From the NCBI GenBank assembly GCA_030248215.1, contig JASANG010002950.1, positions 1 to 64,000 of the forward strand: a DNA stretch of 64,000 bases, in the 5' to 3' direction. Both the position numbers and the translations under genes were made by a program. The stretch's first letter is position 1. The number at the start of each line of letters is the position of its first letter. Positions 24,164-36,501 of this stretch are shown piece by piece. The notes beneath the pieces are model-generated. The model saw only the letters and a list, made by a program, of their open reading frames with translations. It did not search any database and had not been told where the DNA came from. The DNA comes from Enoplolaimus lenunculus. Taxonomy: Eukaryota > Nematoda > Enoplea > Enoplida > Thoracostomopsidae.

Positions 24164-25131
24164 AATTACTGTGTTCAAGTTTTAAGTGAACTTTAATTGA
24201 ATTTTAATTTTTTTTTACTTCAACAATTGGTAATTTCATTGTGTTTGACTTGCAGATTGGTCGTTAATAGTATTATGGTTAAATGAAAAGTGTCATTTTT
24301 TGGTATATTGATGTTTTTTAGATTTTAATATATTCACATTTTCACGTGCTAAATATGTATGGCAAGAATTGACAACGTTTGGTTTTCAAACGAATGGACT
24401 CCTGTATTCGCCGGATTTGTACTAACAGTGTTCCAAGGGGTTTGGGTCAAACTAGAGTTCCTATGTTGGGACTATTGACAAAAGGAAGACTCGCTGCAGC
24501 ATGGTGTTTGCGAAATAATTTTGAATTTTTATGCATGTTTTCTACTGAAACTAATGTGCATCAGTGGTTCCTTCGTACAGTGTCCCGTTTAATGTCAAGA
24601 TATTATGCATCATGGACAGTTTTTTCAGTATTGCTCGCACTACATTGATGATGACCCGGTATGGGTGGAACTTGCAAGGCCTATGTGGTGGACCCCAAAT
24701 TTCGAAACGAACGTCGGTTGTTCCGGCCCTGTCTTTGTTGTCGTATATTTAGAATGTATAACCGTTTTAAAGCCAGTCCACCTGAGGCACAAATTCTTCG
24801 GAGAGTCAGTCTCAGGGCTGGACGCGCACGCCAAAAGGCCTGATTTTACCGTAAATACCACTGCATTCTGAATAAATTTCTATGCGGATTGTATTATTGC
24901 AGGTCGAGGTGAAGTTAGCAATATTTAAAACCACATCAAAAACGACACATTTCAGGGTGCAGGGGGTCAGCACGCCACCTTCCGAAAAATTATGCCCTCA
25001 GCCCTGATGGTAAATGTGCAATCATTCACATGCAGCCCTCTAAAGATTGTGGTTACCTGGCACGTTGTACTGACTACGGTCTGGTTTGGGAAACAGCTGA
25101 AGCCCTCATATAATCCTGCGATAAAAACGTG

Positions 25132-25348
25132 TACACAGTAAAAATGATATGTAAAATTGACTCTCCGAAATAGGCTCTACTATCTACGGGACTACATAAA
25201 CAGACAAATTCCGCTCCGCCAGAGTCAAACATGCGATTCAGTGAGTCGAATTTAACTCTGACGGAGTCAAATTGTGACTCAGTTTATGTAGTCCCGTAGA
25301 GCCTATTTCGGAGAGAATCAATTTGCCCCACCATTTTTTGCAGTGTAC
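25132..25348. mobile_element. MITE family 2 (foldback with GACTC/GAGTC repeats)
   Basis: Ends gtacacagtaaaaatga and ccattttttgcagtgtac. Almost the whole element is one hairpin, with ccgaaataggctctac pairing with gtagagcctatttcgg. Copies at 28010 and 31729. Confidence 0.85.
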
Positions 25349-25695
25349 GCGTTTATATTTTTAAAATTATCATTCCCACAATCCACTGACCCAAATTAAT
25401 GTATATATTTCTTCACATTGAACCGTTGATATATATTAAACCTGGGTTTGGTTTAACCAACGCCTGTTGTATTCGTAATGAAAACATTGTGATCAGGTTT
25501 CTGAAACAACGAATAAAAACTGACCAGTTTCCATTGCAATATTCGTTCGCTTCAGATTCCCGATAAATGTTTTCGTCCAGTCCTTAACTTTTAAGCCTTT
25601 GAGTCGTCTTTAAGCCTGAACTCCCTTGACAAACTGTTTTATTCAATATTCATTTGATTCGCAATGCATATGCGATTGCTGGAAACATTTCCATC

Positions 25696-25866
25696 AGAGT
25701 TGTTCGACGCAAATCCGGACAAGACAGCGGTGTGGAATGCCGTTTCCGGTTTCTTCATATACTCGGCATGCAATCAACTTGGTATAGCGCCGTATGCTGC
25801 CTCCAACGCCAGCCCTGTCGCTTTCAAAATGAAAATGTACTTTCTTCTGCAACGGTTGATCCTTGA
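25696..25866 (+). CDS. Possible isolated exon resembling a sodium-solute symporter (SLC5) segment
   Basis: After a possible acceptor (ttccatcag) the frame reads FDANPDKTAVWNAVSGFFIY, then SACNQLGIAPYAA. This loosely follows the SLC5 block FD.(N/D)P..R.T.W....GG......NQ..VQRY, with spacing roughly kept. No neighbouring exon was found, the QRY core is absent, and the frame soon runs into unconserved sequence. It is either a decayed fragment or a coincidence. Confidence 0.22.
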   Translation, partial: RVVRRKSGQDSGVECRFRFLHILGMQSTWYSAVCCLQRQPCRFQNENVLSSATVDP

Positions 25867-25950
25867 TTCTGCGTGCACCCTTGCTATTTTGCATAGAAAC
25901 TGTAATTTTTGGTATAGATATTACAACTAAAAACATTTAGCAAATTCGAC

Positions 25951-26100
25951 GGTCCATGTATACAATAGGGCCGGAACAGTAATATAAGCATATTCTTCAG
26001 CCTAAGTGTAAGCCTAAGCAAAAAAATTAATCTAAAGCTTTAAACTGGCTCTGTTACAGCCCCTCCGGAAAACGATCCGGTGCTGTTCTATACATTGGCC
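25951..26100. mobile_element. Telomere-hexamer element, short copy
   Basis: Termini GGTCCATGTATACAATAGGG and CTGTTCTATACATTGGCC. Interior has 'gcctaagtgtaagcctaagc' (GCCTAA-type units) and the family block 'gtctaaagcttaaactg' with changes. 150 bp. Confidence 0.85.
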
Positions 26101-26636
26101 AATTGGACTATAATTCAGAGGAAAGCCTCCGCAATAAATCGACTTGCTGCTCCGTTAGAAATTTTGCCGAAGGCTCAGGCAGTTTCGGTCGCGAAATTTT
26201 TATAATCTTACAAAAATTACATTCTTCAATGCGTTTTGGCGTTAAGTTTCGCTGCAAATTTAACAACCAAATTGTGAGGATTTTTTGAAAATAAGCATAA
26301 AACTGTAATATTTTGGCAATAGTTTACAGATATTTGCCAAAGTAAATTAAACTACTTTTCGCATCACCTTTGACTCTGTCAAGTTTTGTTGACCTCTGGC
26401 ACTGCCAGTGACTCCCATGATCCGGCGGTCATAAAATTATCTTTTTGAAAACTTCAAGATTGTATTCGATTTCGCAAACGGCATTTGCTGAGACAGATAG
26501 AATTAAGAACTCTGATGCTTACAATTAAGATTGATTAGGCTTACACTTAGGTTTATACTCAACAAGAAAATTTTTTACATCTGTGAGTTAATCTACGGAC
26601 GATAAAATTACTTATTTTCGCGTCTTTCAAGAAACT

Positions 26637-26848
26637 GGCCAATGTAAAAAAAACTGGGGCGGAACAGTATTATAAGCATATTTCTAGGCCTAAGCCTAAA
26701 CCTAAGCCTAAGCGTAAGAATGAGCATATTCCTACGCCTAAAAGCCTCAGCCTAAGTGTAAGCCAAGCAAAAAAATTAGTCTAAAGCTTAAAGCTTACTT
26801 TATTTTAATCCCACAGAAAACGTTTCGCCCCTGATGTTTACTTGGGCC
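26637..26848. mobile_element. Telomere-hexamer element
   Basis: Starts ggccaatgtaaaaaaaactg, ends ctgatgtttacttgggcc, interior repeats of CCTAAG with some variants. The ORF crossing such copies is only the translated repeat. Confidence 0.85.
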
Positions 26849-27065
26849 GAAACTTTGAATAAACGTTTGAGACTTTTTCAAACGCTGCTTGGTGAAGATC
26901 TGAAAATTGTTGAAACTGAAAATATAATCATAATCTTATGAAAATGACTTTAGTTGTTCGTAGCTACTAAAACTATAAATGCCAGGGTATAATTAGTGGT
27001 CTGCCTCCGGCTCCGGCAGAAAATCGACGTCCGGCTCACGTATTTTTACCTCCGTTTGTAACCTT

Positions 27066-27246
27066 GGCCCGTGTTACTTTAAGCAGCGTCCAGGTTTCTG
27101 GTGGGTCTATTAAAGAGTAAGTTTAGTTTCCAGATTACATTTTGTGCTTAGGTTTAGGCTTAGGCTTAGGAACACATTTTTGCAACTCTTAGCCTTCAGG
27201 CTTAGCCTTAGGAATACGCTTAATCTACTATTACGCCCTTTTGGCC
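27066..27246. mobile_element. Telomere-hexamer element, subfamily B
   Basis: Starts ggcccgtgttactttaagc and ends ttacgcccttttggcc, with TTAGGC-type units and the phrase tttttgcaactcttagcc shared with the array at 49602. Inverted relative to other copies. Confidence 0.7.
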
Positions 27247-28009
27247 GTAACCTTCGGTTCGTAACAGGGTTAATACAATTTATTTTTGCAATATATTAAA
27301 ACATGCAAACAAACAAAGTCTTTACGAGGCTGCGAGAAACAAACTGCAGCTCGAAACTAAATTATATTCTGCCTGTATCATTTTGCAGATTTTACGCTTT
27401 TACACTTGCACACATGAGTGCTTGCAAGGGGAGAAACAGACGAAATATATCCATTCCGCCAAATTACAGGCAGGAATCAACATTTTTTAACATTTCAACC
27501 CGTCTGTATTTTAGAAAATCACAAATATTGGCGTTAACATTTTCCATCCCAAACTGAAACCATGGCTGTGCCCTGGTGACACAGCGCAAATTGAACTGAA
27601 AAATAAATATAAGCATCATCCAGTGAGTATACGGCTGAAAGTCTAAACTAGAGATATTTGACAACAAACGGCTACGTCATGTCAGCATAAGCGACGTAGA
27701 ATTTACTACAGATACGTTCGTATACTGGAGTAAAATAAGCTAATATTTTTAAGCTGCAGTAGAAAGCGCAGCGCTGGACGAACAACGCAGTGGATTCAAA
27801 ATTATTAATCTTAAAATATCAAAAAATTTGCTAAAATCACGCTTTAAAACTAGAATTTCTAAGAAAAAAACTATCAGTTTCCGTCGAATAATTGTGCGAC
27901 TCTGTCACTGCGGCGAATATGAAAACCAACTTTCTAATGTTTTCCAGATAGTAAAATATATCCAAACTATTAAACATGAGAGAACTGAGAAAGGTCTAAA
28001 ATGAAAAAT

Positions 28010-28233
28010 CACTGCAAAAAATGGTGAGTCAAATTGACTGTCTCCGAAATAGGTTTTTCTGCACTGCACAAACTGAATCCAGTTCGACTCTGCCAGAGAT
28101 AAATTTTACTCACACGAGTCGCTCACTATGTCGCACGTTTGACTCTGGCAGAGTCGATTATGACTCCAGTTTGTGTAGTTCCGAAAAGCCTATTTCGGAT
28201 AGTGTCAATTTACTCAGCATTTTTTGCGCAGTA
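28010..28233. mobile_element. MITE family 2
   Basis: Starts cactgcaaaaaatggtgag, ends cattttttgcgcagta. Inner GACTC/GAGTC hairpin as in the other copies. Confidence 0.85.
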
Positions 28234-28423
28234 CGTATTTGGTAGTCAACTTCATTCTGAAGCTTGAGTCATAAACACCGCAATAGTCAATGATAAAAGC
28301 TCTTGTAACTTTCGGACAAAAATTACACATTTTGCTGAAATCTTACAAGTTTTGCTTACTCGAGTAGAATAGCAAAGGACTAAATATTAAAAGCCTGAAT
28401 ACAAAGCATAAATACCTGCACCG

Positions 28424-28533
28424 GTCCGTAGCCAGAAGGGGGGCATGAAGTGCTTAACCTCCCCTGGAAGAATTTTGGTTCCCTGGAAAATTTTCAACCT
28501 TGCTTGTAGATCACCGAAACCCCTTGTATGTCC
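28424..28533. mobile_element. Repeat family 9, truncated copy
   Basis: Starts ccgtagccagaagggggg and stops where a telomere-hexamer element begins at 28534, so it was probably cut by that insertion. Confidence 0.55.
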
Positions 28534-28719
28534 GGCCAATGTTAAGAACAGGGGCGGAACAGCATCATAAGCATATTCCTAATCCTAAGCCTAAGCGTAA
28601 GAAAGAGCGTATTCCGAAACCTACGCCTAAGCCTAAGCCAGGCAAAAATAATCTAAACCTTAAGCTTGTTCTATTCTGGTCCCACAGAAAACGTTCCGCC
28701 CCTGATCTTTACATGGGCC
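28534..28719. mobile_element. Telomere-hexamer element
   Basis: Starts ggccaatgttaagaacaggg, ends ctgatctttacatgggcc, interior CCTAAG units with variants. The frame through it is Lys-Pro repeat translation. Confidence 0.85.
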
Positions 28720-29035
28720 AAAATTTCGAACGAGGTTTGTTGTGTCAAAAAACTAAAAAGCGTCTAAAACCCCTTTTTAGAAAAATTACGAAAGGATATT
28801 TGACTCCATACCCAGCACCCTGGCTACACGTTTGACTTGTGCCATCTACGTGTAGTATCGCCTAAAAGTTTCGTGATATCCATCATCCCAGTAATCATTT
28901 AAATTTAAGCTCAGGTTATATTCCAACTTTCCATCTTCTACCAGAACCTCTGTCCGAGTTTCAGGTTTTATAAACTTGTGAAACTAGATACAAAGTAAAC
29001 GATTCAGATCCTGTCGTTGTGTCGACTTTTGCGGG

Positions 29036-29061
29036 TAACAACAACAACAACAACAACAACA
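29036..29061. repeat. (CAA)n microsatellite
   Basis: About eight consecutive AAC/CAA triplets. Confidence 0.9.
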
Positions 29062-29321
29062 CAGAGGCAGGTAATGTATGATTATTCGCCCTAAAAGTCA
29101 GGGGTTTTACCGTTTTCGAATCAACCTCAAATATGTATAAACAAATAGGTATAAGTAAACAAATTAATATATTATTTATATTATTTTTGGTCATTCTCGG
29201 AGCAATAATATAAGAGCCGTTCCAGGGTGAACTTCCGTAACCCGATTAACCCCGTTGTCATTGCAATGAAACTATTGCGTATTCACTTTGTTTTGTTTGG
29301 TTCAAAACTTTTAAAATATTC

Positions 29322-29528
29322 GGCCCATGTATAGAACAGGACCGGAACAGTAGTATAAGCATATTTCTAAGCCTAAGTCTAAGTCTAAGCCTAAACCTAA
29401 GCGTACGGATGAGCCTATTCCTAAACTTAAACCTAAGCCTAAGCAAAAAAGATAGTGTAAACCTTAAACTGACTCTATTACAGCCCAGTTGGAAAACGAT
29501 CCTGAACTGTCCTATAAGTACATGAGCC
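29322..29528. mobile_element. Telomere-hexamer element
   Basis: Starts ggcccatgtatagaacagg, ends near tcctataagtacatgagccc. Interior has about ten CCTAAG-type units interrupted by 'gcgtacggatgagcctatt'. Confidence 0.85.
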
Positions 29529-30857
29529 CAGACGTTCCGGCAATTTGGTAGTTAACATATACTTACTTTTGTAACATTTATGTATACCTGACAGTAAACA
29601 TGGTCTGTGGGTTCGTAGTTTGCAAGATTTTGTTGCCGTGATTTTTCAAATATGAAGCGAAAATTATCAAAATATGTGGCAGTTTTTCGAAGAAATGAAC
29701 AAATTCCAATCATATTTGATACTTTAAAACTCTGGCTCGCGTTTCTGTTTTGGCTTCGGTCAAATTTTGTGACGTCTGGCTCTGATATTTTTCTTCTCCG
29801 GTTGCGTCCTGTTTTTTTGTTTAGTAAAATACTGTAAAATACGTTATCAATAATTCAAAAGATACGTATTTTATTCGAGCAAATGAATATATTTAGCATA
29901 ATTTCATAAGCTCATACAAACAGTCGTCTAAAGATTTATAAGACAAACTTTAATATTAACCCTTTCTCACATGAATATTTGCTATTTCACATGAGACGTA
30001 ATTTCAAGGTGAGATTCGATCCCCAGTCTCACGGGTGGAAGGCGTTTACGATGACCACTGAGCTATAGGAGCTTGACGCTCGAACCCGAGGGGGCTCTCA
30101 CGCCTTATGGAGATTTTACACTGCGCATATAAGTTATAAATGTTAAACACTGCTCACAGTGAGTGTATTGCTCGTACATTATTGTAACGTCCATGTCTGA
30201 TTTGACGGTAACATTAAAATTCAGTCTCTGTTTTCTGGTGAACAGACAAAACTCGAATGTCACATGACACTAACATACAAACTATCACTCTTGGATCTTG
30301 CTTGCGTACAAGAGCCGTTATGTCATGTGATACTTTGGGACATTTTTATGCAAATATTATGCGATATTTTATTAAATTCACTGCGAAGTGCGAATATCAT
30401 AATGGAAAGATGGACGGCAGAAGCACGAATGTGATTTAAAATGTTAAATGGATGCCGGCAAATTGGTTTCGGACAAAAATTGTTCAGAACTATAGCGTTA
30501 CAATTTAAAAATTCAAATACTAGTATCATATGATATTTTACAGGACAATTTGGTTATGTTATCTGAAGTACATAAAATTCAGACAACTGGAAATCTAATA
30601 TTCGCATACAATATATGGAATATCATTTGATATTGAAGAACAAAGGTGACCTACACATGATATATAGCAGACAACTATGGCTTTTTGAATGGGATATGAG
30701 GTATACCAAATGTTACTCAATAGTCTAATAAAGACAAAACGTGTTCCAAAGTTGACCAAAACACTGTGAGTATACGCGGTGTAGCTTCTGTATGTGCAGA
30801 GTGTGCAATGTTTAGACAAATAGTACTCGTGCACATATCGCACCAGAAGACATAATG

Positions 30858-31015
30858 ATATAGGCAGCGTGGTGTAATGGTAGCGCGCTTGACTCGTGAG
30901 CGAGAGGTCCGAGGTTCTTGGCGTGGTCATATGTTTCAAAGAAATTTAGCGAAAAAACCATGTATATTCACAGTACTTCGAGGAAAGGGGTCGTCCCGAC
31001 CGTGCAGGTCTGACA
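30858..31015 (+). mobile_element. tRNA-derived SINE with conserved tail
   Basis: Head ggcagcgtggtgtaatggta and gaggttc (B box shortened), tail catatgtttcaaagaaattt to gtcgtcccgaccgtgcagg. Same family as 19688 and 20003. Confidence 0.7.
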
Positions 31016-31439
31016 AACACCACGACGTTCTGTTCCAAACTTGAAAATGGATTGCAGTTGAAATTGCATAAATTCCTGCTGGAAATGGTTAAGTCTGATT
31101 TTAATCCCCAAGTTATGAAGTTTACTTCAGTGCTGTAATGTCAGAGGTCAACTTGGATCGTGTTTATGTAACTCAGTCATTACTATAATGAAATATCTAC
31201 TAAATACAAAGTGAATATAATTTGCGTTAAAAGTAAAATTATTCTCAAACACATCCATCGTAAGGATTGCCTATACTTGTCGTACAGCGTCGTCCGCCAC
31301 TTCACGACACCCTTCGATATTGGGACGGCCGGCGCCGAACGTCATTGTAAGCATGTGAGACATGATTGTCCTAGTGATTATGCAATAAATGCAATGCACA
31401 TTGGGTTGTATGCTTGCTGGCAGCATACAGTCGACACAT

Positions 31440-31600
31440 GGACTGGCGGGCTGCGTGACGCAGTGGTAGAGTGTACGCTTAAGGATCCGTAGACTGATAG
31501 TTCGATCCCCGCTCCGGAAGCCCAGTTTTCCAGCTGCTTCGTTAAAAGGTCTGATGTCCCGGTTCCTACCTAGACTGATAGTCATCAGATGTATAGCGCA
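31440..31600 (+). mobile_element. tRNA-derived SINE, second family
   Basis: Head ggctgcgtgacgcagtgg with B box atagttcgatccccg, tail containing cggttcctacctagactga, shared with the minus-strand copy in RRP5 intron 1. The preceding 170 bp also resembles 17880-17980. Confidence 0.65.
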
Positions 31601-31728
31601 CATCTTTAAGCAACCGTGTGCCTGGTAGTAATTACTGTTAAAAAGATCAATAATTTTAGCGTCACTTGAGCGAGTGTTAGTTTTACCAGCGTAGCATTTA
31701 GCTTAAACCTCTTCCTAACACTAAAACT

Positions 31729-31941
31729 TACACTGCAAAAAATGAGGAGTCAAATTGACTCCCTCCGAAATAGGCTCTACGGGACTACACAAATTGAGTC
31801 AAATTCGACTCCGCCAGAGTCAAACGTGCGGCTAAATGAGTCGAATTTGACTCTGGCGGAGTCTAATTTGACTCAGTTTGTGTAGTCCCGTAGAGACTAT
31901 TTCGGAGAGAGTCAATTTGATTCACCATTTTTTGCAGTGTA
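31729..31941. mobile_element. MITE family 2, best-preserved copy
   Basis: Starts tacactgcaaaaaatgagg, ends caccattttttgcagtgta. Arms pair almost fully, with several GACTC...GAGTC dyads. A family-4 MITE follows immediately. Confidence 0.9.
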
Positions 31942-32160
31942 GGCATGTATTCTCAAATGTGTGTAGCACCTATTACCAGTTGGTGACAGATATTGTGACT
32001 TTCGAAGCAGCGAATGCTGAGACTGAAAACTTCACACATTGTTCGCATTTGATTTGCTCTACTCCTGCACCAAAGTTGAGTTAAACAACTGCAATAGTTA
32101 GCGAGTTTCAACACCTATTACAAACTGATGATAGTTGCTACACACATTTGAGAATACGGA
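31942..32160. mobile_element. MITE family 4
   Basis: Starts ggcatgtattctcaaatgtg, ends cacatttgagaatacgga, inner gtagcacctattaccagttg. Abuts the family-2 element. Confidence 0.85.
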
Positions 32161-32618
32161 TTGTAGAGTAAGGGTCCACAGTCTACAACTAATCCATAAG
32201 TCTAAAGCGCAGAAGTACTGAATCGCTGTCCTGTGGGGTAAACTGGATGTCCATAAAGATGCGATGAACAGATTCACACATATACCGACTTAGAGTGCCA
32301 CTGCCGACCGGTCCTATAGGTACATTATGGACGTCCCAGCAATCCAAGTACCAGGCTGAAAAAATGCTTGGCATTCTAGTTTGAAAGCAACCGTTGATTG
32401 ATATTTAGCACCGCGACTACCACAAGCACCAAAGCAACGCCATATTGAAGAAGTTCAGTGTACCATACTCTTGCATTTGAGAGTATTTTGGCCATTTTTT
32501 GTTATCTGCCAGGACAATTTGTAGAGCTGATAAAACGGTTTTGTCAGTTGATTCTGAATTTTAAATCGCCTGTCACAAGCCAATCGCGCAGTAAAAAATC
32601 GTTATCCGGGTCGAATGC

Positions 32619-34362
32619 CTAACGCTTAATCGCTTTATACGCGGGATGATCGACAAATGGATTATTCAGTGTTGTGTCAACCATGGCGACAAGCGAATTG
32701 ACGTCGTCGTGTGACTTTCTCAACTCGTGTGATCGCGAGCCGACGCCGTACAGACGCGACTCGAACGACGACTCTGCGGTTTGTTCAGCGACACTTCGTG
32801 TCGTCGCGCGACGCCGCCAATGATTGACAAGTTCGCGTCGACGACGTTGAGGAATCAGCGTTGACAATAGTCGATTTGTCATCGATTGACGTCGCGCGAT
32901 GAGTCGGAGCCCATTTTTGACTCCAGCGTCATCGGCTGGCATTACGACGTCGTCTGCGGTCGACGACACAAAGACACCAGTATCGCTTTTGATGTTGCCG
33001 CCTTTGATGTTGCCGAAAGCTGCCGTCGATGACGAAGACGACGCCAAATTCAACGCCAACTGATATCGTTCGTCGATGCGTTGATGCATCAACTCGACAA
33101 TCGCGTCGATACGCGCTGCAATCAAGTGCGCGCACATTGCAACGAGCACATACGCGATTGCGGTGAGTATCAACGCGACGATTTCCACACGAGGTCGATA
33201 CGCGAATCCGACTCGCATTCCAAGTGTTGCGAACGCTTGAAAACAATACCATAGGGCGTCTGAGTATCGCGAGACACGTTTGCCGCCGTGCAACGCCACA
33301 AACGATGAACTCGACTCGACTCCGAGCAAAATTGCCGCTGATACCAAGAAATGGATCGTCAACACCAACGGAAGAGTATACAACGGAAACACGTAGGCGA
33401 TATTTGAAGTGGCGTCACTCAAGTTCAGCTGTGACGTCATCCGAACATCATCGACTGCGCCATATGACGGGATTTGACGCCATTTGTTTCGTCGCCAACA
33501 ACAAGAGACTCGTAAAATGATTTCATGAAGCATTAAAGCAAGCGATGAAAGCGCTCGACCGACAATATGAAGTGATACGAGGTAGAATGGAAATGCGGCT
33601 AAAAAATACAGGGTTGTTGCGGTTCGGCCTGATGCAGTGTGTGGAGGCCGTAAAGGATATCCTGAAAAACATGGATCAACTCAAAAATGTTTACTGACAG
33701 CTATAAATGGTATCATACCATGGCTGGATTGTAGAGACATGACTTAAGTCTAAAAAATAAATATGAGTCCGTAACCGAATATCAGGGGAATTCCCTCTAG
33801 AGAGGCCAAATAAATATCAGTCCCTCCTCTTGTTCGGGTGACTACAGTACCACCCACTGACCCATTTCGAACTTTCCTGTTGTTCCCTGAGATGCGGCGA
33901 GTGACGCCATAAAACCTGGAGCAGCCAATACATCAAAAAACGCAGGCGGGATCATGTGATAATCGACAGAAATTCCAAGATTTCGCTAAACGGGATCAGT
34001 CCCGCTTGACAACGGACACCTGGATCCAAAATTGTTCCAGACTTACCAACGGTCGTATAGACAGACATCGCATACGCCAACGATCCCCAAAAATCCCATT
34101 TCATTGGCTTCGGTATCATTTGGCCAGTTGCGGCGTTTGTCCACCGATGTCGATACTGTCTTGAAACGGTCATTTTATCAACGTGGCGGATTTGTTCGGC
34201 TGGTTCTTCAATCGCGTGAAATATTAAAGCGCCAAGGAATGTCAAAAACATTAGGATCACAACAGGAAGGCTCAGCGACACACTTCGACCCCATGCTGAG
34301 CATAGTCGTTTCTGGATTGATGTCCTGTTGTTGTGGTCTGAGTGTGACATTGTTTCTGTCAT
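32619..34362 (-). CDS. Two-pore-domain (TWK/K2P-like) potassium channel, 2 exons, complete
   Basis: Plasma-membrane channel subunit of the K2P fold. Exons 34362-34047 and 33661-32619 total 1359 nt (452 aa). The start has an in-frame stop upstream. The intron interrupts the first filter between the bases of G106 (TTVG), an intron position I recall from worm TWK genes. Order: M1 about 27-52, P1 ending TTVGYP (103-108), M2 about 120-148 (AFPFYLVSLHIVGRALSS, like the family GIPL...GR), M3 about 195-220, P2 with ALWYCFQAFATLGMRVGF (about 241-258), M4 about 264-288, then an arginine- and serine-rich cytoplasmic tail. The filters depart from the usual T(I/V)G(Y/F)G: P1 reads TVGYP and P2 reads TLGMRV with an arginine. 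Conductance is therefore doubtful; it may be a regulatory subunit, a decayed gene or a divergent subfamily. The intron carries a MITE fragment. No clear poly(A) signal was seen downstream. Confidence 0.85.
33740..33852. mobile_element. MITE family 1 fragment in the K2P intron
   Basis: About 110 bp ending ctcttgttcgggtgactaca, with the family phrase aaataaatatcagtcc. It lies between the two K2P exons. Confidence 0.6.
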
Positions 34363-36406
34363 ACTTATAACTGCTGTTTAAGTATTTAGTTTCGTAAATT
34401 TATACATTTCAGCCTGCCAGATCAAACTTTGTGGCTGTTAAACAACGTCGAAGACAGAAGAATTTTCGATCAGGTGAGCCATTGTATGTATATTTTAGAA
34501 AGAAATGTATTAAGTCTGTTTAAAATATTAAGTAGAAAAAATTATGTATGGGTCGATTTGTATATCTGTTCGAGCTTAAATATTTCAATTCGATAATTAG
34601 CACATTATATTAATATATACCTGTCAGGTATCTGAAAACATATTGAATGTATATGTTTATTATTAAAGCTGAAACGCCCCGCATACGTATTTTTAGCATA
34701 TGTTTACATTGTTCTGTATAATTTGTTTGTATATTTAAGAGCCCGTATTCTAATATGTGTAGCACCTATTACCAGTTGGTGATAGATGTTGTAACTTTTA
34801 AACCAGGAAACGGTGATGTTTGAAATTAAGCACATTTAACCAAGTTAACGGCAACTTAATGCCCGCCATGGTCATTGGTCCATACCTGATCTTAAACATA
34901 ATCCTAATCATTAAGTGCTTATAGAGGAATCTGGCTAAATTTAGCCTAAACTACCCAATTTCCGACTGTACAATGAATTTTGTGAAATTAATGAATTCAA
35001 ACTGAGTCGAAATAATTAAATGATTAATTGCGACTTGTGAAATATTCAAAATCAAATATTCGTGGCACAGACAAAGATCAACAACAGCCTCGTCCGAGAA
35101 TGGACCGATGTGATGATTTCATAAGGAGGCTCGGATACGGACTCGATTAACCCCCCAATCCATTAATCAGAAATCAATTTAGCGACTGTTAATAATAGTT
35201 TTGACCGCAGGGTAAGGGCCGATGTGGGCTATCTGGCAATCGAATCGTCCATTTCAACCCATACTAAAGTTACATTTTCATTGGGTGACATCAATTTAAA
35301 AATCATGTCCACTTGACCGATCGATCAACATTTAAGCGCAGCTCCTGGTTGCCTTAGACGCCTCCCAATTGAAAATCTCGGCTAAGTCCTAGTGGTCCGA
35401 ATGAGATAGGGATGGTATTTATTTTTTCACCATTGGGTATCATTAGTGATTTGGCTACGAACTGATATTTACTTTTTATTCACTCTATGTCACATGCCAT
35501 GTTTCTTTTTAATAATTTTTGGCTAAAACTGACTTGTCACAAAACATTTTTGTTGATTGTCATGTCTGGCAAATCTTTTTTCTCAAACAAAGTTTATCCT
35601 GGTTGTCTGAGTGCAGTCTAGGGTAATCTTCAGCTTTGGTCTCTTTTATCGACTATCCACTAAACGATGGCTCCTATTGATTATGGCTCAAAATGGGACG
35701 CCGTCTCTTATTACCCCTTTTGTTCGGGTCACTAAAGTACCATGGAAAAATGTGCCTCTGCTGCTAAAAATCATGACGAACCAGTCACACCCTTTTACCT
35801 TGAAAATTTGTTTGGTAAATCTCCCGTATTGTGACAACACTTGATCCGCAAATGTGAAAGTATGTCTTCAAATTTGACCTAATCACAAACAAGGAGCTAT
35901 CTTAATGTATATTCTGGTTATATCCAACTGGCAAAACCAAGATAATTAGGCTAATAAGGACGTTTAGCAACGTTTACACCGCTAAAATTGGCTTAAAACT
36001 GCGCGAAATACATAGTAAACTCGGGTAGTCCCGACAATGTTGGGTCAATATTTTCTTCCCTCGTGTGTTAAAATGGATAATACCGACAGAGGCGCAGCTA
36101 TTCCCGACAATTCTGGCCAATCCACGATCAGAATGAAATAGAAAAGTTTCAACAAATTCCTTGTCCGTTTTTGTGCCCAAGCCACACAGTTGACAGCCGT
36201 CCACGTCAACTACGACCTGCCTGATTCAGGAATATTCCGTTCAGGACGAAACGACCAACCAGCACCAGTGGCGACCCCGAATTTTTGTCGAGTTGTGTCA
36301 ACTCAAAAACCCCGTTGACATTAAAATATGCAGCTTGTGATATGTCACTGTGTAAACGGCTGAGCTAAATAAAAATAATCTTGAATTTTAATATATGATT
36401 GACAAG

Positions 36407-36501
36407 GGCCAATGTAAAGAACAGGAGCGGAACAGTATTATAAGCATATACCTACGTCTAAGCCTACGCGTAAGAATGAGCATATTCATAAGCCTACTTA
36501 C
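36407..36501. mobile_element. Telomere-hexamer element, left part
   Basis: Starts ggccaatgtaaagaacagg, then cctacgtctaagcctacgcg. It runs into a second copy in opposite orientation at 36502. Confidence 0.6.

Larger units (their letters stand above)
24164..32618. other. Intergenic region between IMP3 and the K2P channel
   Basis: Contains repeat elements listed separately. Unexplained stretches are 24164-25131 (several overlapping short frames, none recognised), 25349-25695, 26101-26636, 27247-28009, 29529-30830 (a tRNA-like pseudo-sequence on the minus strand at about 30000-30068) and 32161-32618. No further gene could be supported. Confidence 0.6.

Noticed and set aside
28500-28835. Lys-Pro, Leu-Arg and Gly-Leu repeat proteins (also near 39310, 46733 and 49955)
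   Set aside because: They are translations of TTAGGC/CCTAAG tracts inside repeat elements, with no independent coding signal.
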